Shown here: one piece after another, positions 1-6,795 of the stretch
Position numbering within the stretch: position 1 is the first letter of the stretch
Layout: each line of letters begins with the position of its first letter
Source: Tannerella sp.
GTDB lineage: Bacteria; Bacteroidota; Bacteroidia; Bacteroidales; Tannerellaceae
Direction of reading: 5' to 3'
Length of the DNA stretch: 14,836 bases
Assembly (NCBI GenBank): GCA_031261145.1
Contig: JAISJX010000407.1
Span: 1-14,836 of the forward strand
The notes under the pieces: model-generated
Databases searched by the model: none
What the model was told of the DNA's origin: nothing
What the model saw: the letters and a program-made list of their open reading frames with translations, nothing else
Program-made: the position numbers and the translations under genes

Positions 1-344
1 CCTGCCGAAAGGGTATCGTGTACATACACATGTCCATCGGCGATGCCGTTTTCAATAGTGTATTTCTCCTGCCAGACGGCATCTCCGCTTGATTCGCTGA
101 CCATCTGCAGGTAAAGGGTTTGGCTCCGCAACGATAGATAATGGGTTTGCGCATCCAACAGGTACGCCTTGAACCATAAATCCTCACCTGTCTCGTAAAT
201 ACCCTTACTCGTTTGCAGATAAATCATCTCGGCAGGCCGGTTTGCGGCAAGGCTCTCAAAGTGCGAAACTAATGAGTCAAGTGTTTCTTGCGCCTGAAGC
301 GTCCGGAAACAGACCGCCAAACCTATTAGCCAAACGAACTTCAT
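1..344 (-). CDS. Exported MG2/TonB-plug type protein, 5' part only (runs off left edge)
   Basis: Only the first 114 codons lie in the window. Translation from the ATG at 344 gives a signal peptide (MKFVWLIGLAVCFRTLQAQ, likely cut after QA), then a segment containing YLQTSKGIYETGEDLWFKAY. The Y-x-x-G-E-x-x-W-F-K-A-Y pattern is what I know from the N-terminal macroglobulin-2-like domain of large Bacteroidota exported proteins. Many of those carry a TonB-receptor plug domain further on, but that part is outside the window, so the full architecture is inferred. The start overlaps the stop of the upstream lipoprotein gene by 4 nt (ATGA), so the two are translationally coupled and share an operon. 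The substrate or partner is unknown. The reading frame is open to the window edge. Confidence 0.65.
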   Translation of the reverse strand, partial: MKFVWLIGLAVCFRTLQAQETLDSLVSHFESLAANRPAEMIYLQTSKGIYETGEDLWFKAYLLDAQTHYLSLRSQTLYLQMVSESSGDAVWQEKYTIENGIADGHVYVHDTLSA

Positions 345-1528
345 AACTTCTCAATGGTAAATATTTTGAAATTCAAATACTCTTCATCCGTATCGTTATC
401 GTCTATATATTCAATGTTTAGTCCTTCCTGTGTGACAAAGGAATTTGTCCAGTTCCATTCTTTTCCCGTGCCGATAAGGGTTTCGCCTAAATAATTGAAC
501 TGTTCATCCATCAGAATCACGATGACAGGCTTATTTACATGCTCCGGAAAGGCGGTTGCGCCGGGAATACCTTGCAGCATAAAACGGTAATATACTTTGC
601 GATAGGCATCATACAGGATAGCTGCGTACAAGTCTTGTTGCAAAAAGTGGGTGCCGGCTACTTCATTAGGCGTTCCTTTGGGTTCCCTGTCAATCGAACG
701 AATCGTTCGCGTCACATTACTTCCGGCATATACGATTGTATAAGATTCCTCATCCCATTTTGCCCGGTATAAATCGTGCGACACGGGAAAACTGTGAATC
801 AATTCGCCGGTGGGCGACAGCCCGGAATAAACAGGCGTGAACAAATCGCCGCCTTCCCAATTGGAGTTCTTGCCATACAGTTCTTTAGGATACGTATGAA
901 CAAACTCTGCCTGATTCGTTTTCATATCAATACAGGCAGTGAAATGAAATTTATCAATCAAGGTATCGGCAAGGGAAAAGGGTGAAAATCCTGTCAGAAT
1001 CAATTTTCCCTGATTCTCTATAAATGGAGCTACAGTACTGGGCAGATATTGCGGGAAATACAGTGGCCAAAACTTCCAGTCAGGATCATCGCCACGTAGC
1101 TGAATCCTGTTAATCACGCGCCCGGCGCTATCAGTCAAAACTACTTCCGTCATCGGCATATTATAGACATAGATTGAATCCATGTTTTTAATGTAATAAC
1201 CTTTAGGGCTTAGAACAGCATCCGGCCCTTCTCTTTCATAATGGGTCTTCCGGAGATACGTAGCATTCGTATAATCGTAGAAGTTGATGGAGTGGTTATG
1301 TGGATTCAAAAGGGTCAGCATACGCACACCCGATGCGTCCTCATAGATTTGGATATACGGCGGTTTCGGCGCCGTATCGTCGTCGAGATAGATTTTTTTC
1401 TCACTGCTTATCACCAACTGATGGGTTGCCGTCAGTATTCCAGCCTGTTCGTTTTTTATGGTTATCGTATGATTGGTGCAAGAGACCAACAAGATAGATA
1501 ACCCAATGTAGCAAAATTGATTCCTCAT
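341..1528 (-). CDS. DUF4221-like lipoprotein
   Basis: 395 residues. The N-terminus is a lipoprotein signal: a short basic start, a hydrophobic core, and a lipobox L14-V15-S16-C17, so the mature protein is probably lipid-anchored and may reach the outer surface. The rest is rich in short beta strands with repeated aromatic-rich motifs. Two stretches resemble Bacteroidota DUF4221 proteins as I remember them: YEREGPDAV (around residues 97-105) and the C-terminal IVILMDEQFNYLGET followed by FVTQEGLNIEYID. A propeller-like fold is plausible but is inference. Function is unknown. A TAnnTTTG promoter box lies 35 nt upstream. The downstream gene starts inside its stop codon, so the pair likely act together at the envelope. 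Assignment to DUF4221 is by recall only. Confidence 0.75.
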   Translation of the reverse strand: MRNQFCYIGLSILLVSCTNHTITIKNEQAGILTATHQLVISSEKKIYLDDDTAPKPPYIQIYEDASGVRMLTLLNPHNHSINFYDYTNATYLRKTHYEREGPDAVLSPKGYYIKNMDSIYVYNMPMTEVVLTDSAGRVINRIQLRGDDPDWKFWPLYFPQYLPSTVAPFIENQGKLILTGFSPFSLADTLIDKFHFTACIDMKTNQAEFVHTYPKELYGKNSNWEGGDLFTPVYSGLSPTGELIHSFPVSHDLYRAKWDEESYTIVYAGSNVTRTIRSIDREPKGTPNEVAGTHFLQQDLYAAILYDAYRKVYYRFMLQGIPGATAFPEHVNKPVIVILMDEQFNYLGETLIGTGKEWNWTNSFVTQEGLNIEYIDDNDTDEEYLNFKIFTIEKL

Positions 1529-1562
1529 TATTGATAAATTTATTATTTTTCATGCTTCGTTG

Positions 1563-1570
1563 CAAAGATA
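1563..1570 (-). promoter_or_regulatory. Bacteroidota -7 box for the lipoprotein operon
   Basis: TATCTTTG on the minus strand, matching TAnnTTTG, 34 nt before the DUF4221-like start at 1528. No TTG element is found at the expected 19-21 nt spacing, so only the -7 element supports it. Confidence 0.55.
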
Positions 1571-1618
1571 ATGAAATATATTGAATTGAAAAAGAACAAA
1601 CAGCCTGTTTCTCCGGAA

Positions 1619-2206
1619 TCAATCTTTGACGACTCCGCCCGTAATCCAGTGCCGGAGGTAATAGTTGTCCTGCAGATTGCTGATAGTCACTCCTTTTATG
1701 GAACTTGCGTGGGCGAATCGCCCTTTTTTCAGGTAAATTCCCACATGTGAGATTTTTGAACGGTCTCCGTTATGGAGAAAAACAAGGTTGCCTTCATGAA
1801 GGTCTTCCTGCAGGGGAACTTTCAGACAGTTTATCTTTAATATATTGGCCGTGCTGCGCTCAATCTTTTTCCCGTAAACGTCCTGATAAATATTCATCAC
1901 AAATCCCGAACAATCCGTGCCTTTCCTGGAGGTTCCGCCATACCGGTAGGGCGTTCCAATCCATCCTGCAACATAACGATAGAGTTTTAGATTGTCTTTG
2001 CTTGTCACTTTGAAACCCAATTCCTGTGTGAGACGTCTTGCTTCGGCTTTATCCTCCTCGGATGCAGCAGGTTTGGTGGGAACCGGTTTGGACGTGACGG
2101 GGGGAGGCGGGGGCGTAGAAGCTACATATCTGCGTGTCGTACAGGACGAGAAACAAAGCCCTGTCACTAAAAGAAGAATGTAACTGTATGAAATCAGCCG
2201 CTCCAT
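1619..2206 (-). CDS. NlpC/P60 family peptidoglycan hydrolase, lipoprotein
   Basis: 195 residues. A hydrophobic N-terminus ends in a lipobox F19-S20-S21-C22. A proline-rich linker (about 31-50, with a run of five prolines) spaces the enzyme from the membrane. The NlpC/P60 domain covers about 72-195. The catalytic cysteine is in the motif T-D-C99-S-G, the catalytic histidine in S-H154-V-G-I-Y, and a third polar residue is probably H166 in FAHASS. The family cleaves peptide bonds in peptidoglycan stems, often the D-Glu to diamino acid bond. Which bond this one cuts cannot be read from sequence. Length and layout match Spr/MepS-like single-domain hydrolases. The gene starts 17 nt after the rpmA terminator hairpin and has no clear promoter box of its own, so it may depend on read-through. 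Confidence 0.9.
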   Translation of the reverse strand: MERLISYSYILLLVTGLCFSSCTTRRYVASTPPPPPVTSKPVPTKPAASEEDKAEARRLTQELGFKVTSKDNLKLYRYVAGWIGTPYRYGGTSRKGTDCSGFVMNIYQDVYGKKIERSTANILKINCLKVPLQEDLHEGNLVFLHNGDRSKISHVGIYLKKGRFAHASSIKGVTISNLQDNYYLRHWITGGVVKD

Positions 2207-2222
2207 CGTTTTGTTTTAATAA

Positions 2223-2259
2223 GAAACAGGATATTCGGGGGTTGAGAATATCCTGTTTC
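2223..2259 (-). terminator. Hairpin terminator after rplU-rpmA
   Basis: Perfect 14-bp inverted repeat (2223-2236 with 2246-2259) with a 9-nt loop. On the minus strand it is followed by a short T-rich run (TTATT). It sits 40 nt after the rpmA stop and 17 nt before the NlpC/P60 start. The short T-run suggests incomplete termination. Confidence 0.75.
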
Positions 2260-2299
2260 CGTTGTATGAGGAATGGGATGAACCACCCTCGTTTTGTTG

Positions 2300-2803
2300 T
2301 TATGCTTCTTCTTTCGGAGTATTTCCAGTCTCTTTTTTAGCTTTTGCAGCAGGTTTTTCCGCTTTTGCAGCGGTTTCCTTCTTGGGTTTAGCAACCTTCT
2401 TTTCCACCACCGCCTCAGCAGGCGCTTCTACTACCTCAACGGCTGCTTCGGCCACTGCAACAGGTTCTTGCGCCACCTCAACAGCGACTTCGGCTACTGC
2501 TACCGGTTGGGCAACCACTTCATTCAGAGGCGCTACTTCCGGTTTTGCCTCCAGACTTTGTATGGAGATATAAGAGCGATCGTCTTTTCCTTTGCGGAAA
2601 ACGACTACGCCGTCTATCAACGCATAGATAGTATGGTCTTTACCGATTCCTACATTTTGACCCGGATGATGCACGGTTCCTCTTTGACGAAGAATAATAT
2701 TACCCGCTTTCGCTACTTCACCACCGAAAAGTTTCACTCCTAATCGTTTACTCTCTGACTCACGTCCGTTCTTCGAACTACCGACTCCTTTTTTATGTGC
2801 CAT
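2300..2803 (-). CDS. rpmA: 50S ribosomal protein L27 with long C-terminal extension
   Basis: 167 residues, against the usual 85-95. Residues 1-84 are a standard L27 ([16 protein letters not shown] start, RQRGT and [13 protein letters not shown] motifs). L27 sits at the peptidyl transferase centre of the 50S subunit, with its N-terminal tail near the P-site tRNA. There is no N-terminal pro-extension of the kind seen in Firmicutes, so no Prp-type cleavage is expected. The extra part has two blocks: an Ala/Val/Glu/Pro-rich acidic block (about 85-134) and a Lys/Ala/Pro-rich basic tail (about 135-167) like a histone H1 tail. The acidic block is built from a 14-residue tandem repeat. The gene starts 22 nt after rplU, in the same operon. 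The frame is uninterrupted, so the tail looks genuine. Confidence 0.95.
   Translation of the reverse strand: MAHKKGVGSSKNGRESESKRLGVKLFGGEVAKAGNIILRQRGTVHHPGQNVGIGKDHTIYALIDGVVVFRKGKDDRSYISIQSLEAKPEVAPLNEVVAQPVAVAEVAVEVAQEPVAVAEAAVEVVEAPAEAVVEKKVAKPKKETAAKAEKPAAKAKKETGNTPKEEA
2433..2516 (-). repeat. 42-bp imperfect tandem repeat inside rpmA tail
   Basis: Two copies, 2433-2474 and 2475-2516, both beginning ACCTCAAC on the plus strand. They encode the successive units [14 protein letters not shown] and [14 protein letters not shown]. The unit is a multiple of 3, so the frame is kept. Confidence 0.75.
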
Positions 2804-2825
2804 TGTCTTTTCTTTTTAATGATGA

Positions 2826-3143
2826 TTAAGCAATAATTTCTTTAATACTCACCTCGGTAAACTGCTGACGGTGACCGTTCAACTTACGAGACCCTTTTCT
2901 TTTCTTCTTGTGAAATATCAGTACCTTATCCCCTTTTACTAACGGAGATAACACTTCACAAATCACTTTTGCACCTTCGACGACAGGCGTACCTACCCGA
3001 ATTTCACCATCCGCATCCACTAACAGTACTTTGTCGAACTCGACCGTAGCGCCGTTCTCAACATTCTGGATGTGATGAACAAATAATCTTTTCCCTTGTT
3101 CGGCCTTAAATTGTTGGCCATTAATTTCTACAATTACGTACAT
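2826..3143 (-). CDS. rplU: 50S ribosomal protein L21
   Basis: 105 residues, the normal length for L21. It starts [13 protein letters not shown] and keeps the diagnostic basic segment [20 protein letters not shown] near the C-terminus, which contacts 23S rRNA. L21 is a structural protein of the large ribosomal subunit. It is the first gene of the rplU-rpmA operon, the order found in most bacteria. A full Bacteroidota promoter lies upstream, with a leader of about 75 nt containing inverted repeats. Confidence 0.97.
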   Translation of the reverse strand: MYVIVEINGQQFKAEQGKRLFVHHIQNVENGATVEFDKVLLVDADGEIRVGTPVVEGAKVICEVLSPLVKGDKVLIFHKKKRKGSRKLNGHRQQFTEVSIKEIIA

Positions 3144-3167
3144 CTGTTTTATTTCTAACAGGTTATA

Positions 3168-3196
3168 TTCCGGGGGTGGGTTTCTTCCCGGAAACC
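3168..3196 (-). promoter_or_regulatory. Possible structured leader of rplU-rpmA
   Basis: Two inverted repeats overlap in the 5' leader. TTCCGGG (3168-3174) can pair with CCCGGAA (3187-3193), and GGTTTC (3179-3184) can pair with GAAACC (3191-3196). They share bases, so only one can form at a time. Leaders that control ribosomal protein operons by binding their own product are known in other phyla. A similar role here is inference. Confidence 0.35.
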
Positions 3197-3225
3197 TCTT
3201 CTCTACCCTCTGCGAATTCAGACCA

Positions 3226-3256
3226 CAAAAGTAGTATTTATTTTTATTTTATACAA
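3226..3256 (-). promoter_or_regulatory. Promoter of rplU-rpmA
   Basis: On the minus strand a TTG element (3256-3254) is followed after 20 nt by TACTTTTG (3233-3226), an exact fit to the Bacteroidota TTG / TAnnTTTG promoter. Transcription should start near 3219, giving a leader of about 75 nt. Confidence 0.8.
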
Positions 3257-3301
3257 CTATTTTGAGGATGATTTTAAATTATTAACCGGAGTTCAGGAAA
3301 T

Positions 3302-6300
3302 TCAGTGGTAGCGGTATCCTGTTTTGCTTTGGATAGCTCCCTCATTGCTGACGGGGATTATCGTGAAGCCCCAATGGTATGACTGGTTGGCGGGGATGTT
3401 ATACCCCGGTTCGGGACGTGCGCCCCAACTGTTATAACCGGCTACGCCCTGTTGCTTCATATCGATGCACACTTCTACAAAGTCGCGGGGAAAAATATCA
3501 TTCACGTGATGCATCCGGCGCAGTACGTTTTTTGCGTCGGCCTCATTGCGGGCGGCAATCTCCCTGGGGGATAGATTGCTCCACTGGTACGGATGCGGCA
3601 GGGCTTCTTCCGAATCGAAATCTTCTACCGAATTGCGGAGCGCGTTGAACCCGATGAATTGATCCGCTTCTATCAACAAACCTTTGCTCTTCAAACCGGT
3701 TAGCGCAACCCAGCGTGTATCGGTATGATGTCCGTTTTCCTGCGGACGGGCGTACGGATAATACATCGCTTCGGCAGTGGTCTTGTAAAGTCCGACAAGC
3801 GTTCCGGCGTTCCGGTCAATATAGTTTTCTTCCGGCCCGCGTCCGAAATACTGAACCTGATTCAGGCTGGCGGGCAGGCGGAAACGCACGCCGATACGCG
3901 GCACTTCCAACTTGGCGGATTCTTTGCGGGCTGCCTCGTTACCGGGCGTAAACGTGGCGGTACGGGTGGCTTCGGACAGTTCGGTTTCGGCTTCGTTCAT
4001 CTCGGTGGAGGTGAATTGCAGGGCGACATTCACTACGCCGCTCGGATATATCTTATAATATATAATGTACAGGTTTCCGGCGGGCAACAGGTAACTGACC
4101 TTTAATTCGGCATTCCCGTCCGTCAAACGGAGATCGGCATCGGCCACGTTAAAGTCCTTGCTGCTTTGTTTCCATACCTGAAGGCGTTTGGGAGCGCCGT
4201 TTCCGTAGTCATTATCATTCGGCCCGCGCCAGAAATTAGGACGAAGCCCGAAGCCATCCTTAAAATATTCCATGCCGTCCACCTTGTAGGACGAAACAAC
4301 GCCTGCTTTCTTATCAAATACAAAGGTCACTTTGGAAGAGGAGACGGTCAATAGATCGCCGCCGGTCGAGGTCGCCAGTTTCGGGCCGCTCGTCTGATAC
4401 ACTTTCTTTTCGCTTTCGATAGGCAGGCGGAACTGGTCGCAGGCAATCTCGTATCCTTGCGGAACCAGCGCTTCCGGCTGCGTGGTCGTTACGCTGAAAT
4501 TCACAAAATACTCAACGCCGGGCTGGGGTTTCAGATTCTCAACGGGAACCGTCACCACTTCGGATGCCTGCGGGGCTAACTTTAAGGGCAACGTTCCGCT
4601 TGACAGTGGTTTACCGTTCGATAATACCGTATATTGGATTCGGTACGCCTCGCTGTTGGTGAAATAGAAACGGTTGGTGATGCGGAACTGTCCTTTTGCA
4701 GCATCCACCGCTTCAAAGCCCACGTTCTGATGCGCATATCTGACTTCTGCCATGGCCGGATGCGGGGTACGATCGGAGTTCAGCAAACCGTCGCAGACAA
4801 AGTTGCCGTCGCTCGGAGCGTCTGTCCCGTAATCGCCGCCATACGCCCAATATTCACGTCCATTCGCGTCTTTTTCCAGCAATCCGTGATCCACCCATTC
4901 CCAGATATAACCGCCTTGCAGGTTGGGATATTTGTAGATAGCCCGCCACTGATCCCATAAGTTTCCGTTAGAATTACCCATCGCATGGGAATATTCGGAC
5001 GGCACAACGGGACGGTCGCTACCCTCTCTCCCAATCCGTTCCAACCATCCGGCGCTCGGATACTGAGGCACATACATATCGGTATTCCATTCCCAGAGCG
5101 CCCGCTCGTAGTTCACCGGACGATTCATCAGGGACTTGTCTTTTTCTTTTATCCACAGGTAGCATTGATAGAAATTATATCCGTTACCGGCTTCGTTGCC
5201 TAACGACCAGAAATTCACGCACGGATAATTCTTGTTGCGTTCATATACATTGGCGACGCGGGCAAGATGTACGTGCAGCCAATCAGGATTATTCCCCAGA
5301 CTTTTACCTTTGGTCAGGTCATAATACATTCCGTGGGATTCGATATTGGCTTCGTCGTAAACATAAATGCCATATTCGTCGCACAACTCGTAGAACCGCC
5401 GGTTTTGCGGATAGTGGCTGAGGCGGACGGTATTCAGGTTATTCCGTTTCATCAGTTCAAAATCCTTGCGCATCACCTCTTCGGTTACATAATGACCGGT
5501 GGACTGGTTCATTTCGTGCACGTTCGCGCCTTTCAGTTTGATGGGCTGACCGTTGATATAAAGAAGCGTATAAGATTTCCCGTTGGCGGCGATCAGTTCG
5601 GATTTCTTTATCTCGACGCGGCGGAAACCGACCTGAAACGGAACGACTTCGACCACTTGTCCGCCTTCTTTCACGGTCATCAACAACTTATACAGATTCG
5701 GATGTTCGGACGACCATTGGGCGACCGCCGGGAATGTACGTGCAAAACCGGCTGTCTGAATAGCGTTACGATTCACCCAGATACTCTCTTCGTCCGTGGC
5801 AATCGTCCGACCTTTGGCGTCTATCAGTTCATAGCCGACCGTTATGTTTTTAAGTGCATCCGTGTGATTCTTCAAATCAACGGCAAGGCTGAACAGTCCG
5901 TCCTGATACCGGTCGTCCAGCGTCGATACAACGCGGAAGTCGGCTATCGCCGTCTTGGGCTGGGAATACAAAAACACATCCCGTTCGATGCCGCTCAGCC
6001 GCCACATATCCTGACATTCCAAATAGGAACCTGTACACCACCGGAATATCTTCAATGTCAATACATTTTTCCCGTCTTTCAGGTACGGATTGATTAAAAA
6101 TTCCGCCGGATTCTTGGAATCTTCGCTGTAACCGATTTCTTGGCCGTTCAGGTAAACATAAAGTCCCGATTTGGCCCCGGCGACATGCAGATAAACATCG
6201 CGTCCTTCCCAACCGGCGGGAATCTCAATATCCCTTCGGTAAACGCCCACGGCATTTTCGTCCGGCAAAAGCGGCGGCTGTGGGTTTCGCGGTTGGAAAT

Positions 6301-6670
6301 CATATCCATGATTGATGTAAATAGCTGTTCCATAGCCTTGCACTTCCCAACTACCGGGTACTTTGATGTCGTTCCAGGAGGAAGCGTCGGCGGACGGGTC
6401 GGTGATATTGGCAGGCAACTTCTTGTATGCGTCCGCATAATAAAACTTCCATGTCCCGTTCAGCAGGAGGTAGTACGGGCTTTTTTCATACTGTAACGAA
6501 AGCGCCGTCGTACGGTCGGCATACGTCATAAACGAACTGTGAGGCAACTCTTTGTTTACTCCAATCACCTGTAAGTCTCTCCAATAAGGAAGGTCCCGGT
6601 CATCCTCTGCGTAAAGGTTCGCAACCATCATAACAGCGCACGCCCAAACAAATAAAAATTTCTTTCTCAT
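3302..6670 (-). CDS. Secreted GH2 beta-galactosidase (LacZ-like)
   Basis: 1122 residues. A Sec signal peptide (about 1-21, cut after LYA) sends it to the periplasm or beyond. The order of domains matches long LacZ-type enzymes: sugar-binding sandwich (about 60-235), immunoglobulin-like sandwich (about 240-350), TIM barrel (about 352-647), a linking sandwich (about 660-750), and the small-chain/domain 5 region (about 775-1105). The acid/base is E493 in WSLGNEAGNG and the nucleophile is E559 in PSEYSHAMGNS. The GH2 signature NTVRLSHYP...YVYDEANIESHG and the domain 5 motif RPQENGHHTDTRW are present, and W1082 likely matches the LacZ substrate-site W999. It should release terminal beta-galactose, but GH2 members in gut Bacteroidota vary in substrate. 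No SusC/SusD pair or sugar regulator is next to it. It has its own promoter box, and no clear terminator was found downstream. Confidence 0.93.
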   Translation of the reverse strand: MRKKFLFVWACAVMMVANLYAEDDRDLPYWRDLQVIGVNKELPHSSFMTYADRTTALSLQYEKSPYYLLLNGTWKFYYADAYKKLPANITDPSADASSWNDIKVPGSWEVQGYGTAIYINHGYDFQPRNPQPPLLPDENAVGVYRRDIEIPAGWEGRDVYLHVAGAKSGLYVYLNGQEIGYSEDSKNPAEFLINPYLKDGKNVLTLKIFRWCTGSYLECQDMWRLSGIERDVFLYSQPKTAIADFRVVSTLDDRYQDGLFSLAVDLKNHTDALKNITVGYELIDAKGRTIATDEESIWVNRNAIQTAGFARTFPAVAQWSSEHPNLYKLLMTVKEGGQVVEVVPFQVGFRRVEIKKSELIAANGKSYTLLYINGQPIKLKGANVHEMNQSTGHYVTEEVMRKDFELMKRNNLNTVRLSHYPQNRRFYELCDEYGIYVYDEANIESHGMYYDLTKGKSLGNNPDWLHVHLARVANVYERNKNYPCVNFWSLGNEAGNGYNFYQCYLWIKEKDKSLMNRPVNYERALWEWNTDMYVPQYPSAGWLERIGREGSDRPVVPSEYSHAMGNSNGNLWDQWRAIYKYPNLQGGYIWEWVDHGLLEKDANGREYWAYGGDYGTDAPSDGNFVCDGLLNSDRTPHPAMAEVRYAHQNVGFEAVDAAKGQFRITNRFYFTNSEAYRIQYTVLSNGKPLSSGTLPLKLAPQASEVVTVPVENLKPQPGVEYFVNFSVTTTQPEALVPQGYEIACDQFRLPIESEKKVYQTSGPKLATSTGGDLLTVSSSKVTFVFDKKAGVVSSYKVDGMEYFKDGFGLRPNFWRGPNDNDYGNGAPKRLQVWKQSSKDFNVADADLRLTDGNAELKVSYLLPAGNLYIIYYKIYPSGVVNVALQFTSTEMNEAETELSEATRTATFTPGNEAARKESAKLEVPRIGVRFRLPASLNQVQYFGRGPEENYIDRNAGTLVGLYKTTAEAMYYPYARPQENGHHTDTRWVALTGLKSKGLLIEADQFIGFNALRNSVEDFDSEEALPHPYQWSNLSPREIAARNEADAKNVLRRMHHVNDIFPRDFVEVCIDMKQQGVAGYNSWGARPEPGYNIPANQSYHWGFTIIPVSNEGAIQSKTGYRYH

Positions 6671-6692
6671 ATCTGTCTTGTATTATTAAACA

Positions 6693-6700
6693 AAGGTAGT
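6693..6700 (-). promoter_or_regulatory. -7 box for the beta-galactosidase gene
   Basis: TACCTTTG on the minus strand, an exact TAnnTTTG match, 22 nt before the ATG at 6670. No TTG at standard spacing, so the gene may need an activator or a weak -33 site. Confidence 0.6.
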
Positions 6701-6710
6701 ACTTATTTCA

Positions 6711-6740
6711 ATTAATAATTTAGAATTAACAATTAATAAT
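6711..6740. repeat. Short AT-rich direct repeat upstream of the beta-galactosidase promoter
   Basis: CAATTAATAAT occurs at about 6711-6721 and again at 6730-6740, a 19-bp period, just upstream of the TACCTTTG box. It could be a regulator site or chance in AT-rich DNA. Confidence 0.35.
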
Positions 6741-6795
6741 TTACAGATTCAAGAATCGAAAATTGTTGGAGCTGAAAATTAATCCTTGAATTTTT

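Noticed and set aside
1598..1610. AAACA/TGTTT hairpin with T-rich tail after the NlpC/P60 gene
   Set aside because: Only a 5-bp AT-rich stem with 3-nt loop. Too weak to call a terminator.
2262..2743. Plus-strand ORFs of 103 and 149 codons rich in Ser/Thr/Ala or Phe/Arg/Cys
   Set aside because: They mirror the low-complexity rpmA tail on the other strand, a known artefact of Ala/Lys-rich coding DNA.
5267..6097. 276-codon plus-strand ORF
   Set aside because: It lies opposite the beta-galactosidase gene, which has full catalytic motifs in the minus frame. No start signals and no recognisable domain.
6750..6795. ATTCAAG/CTTGAAT inverted repeat after the AddB-like gene
   Set aside because: 7 bp stem separated by over 30 nt and no T-tract, so not a convincing terminator.
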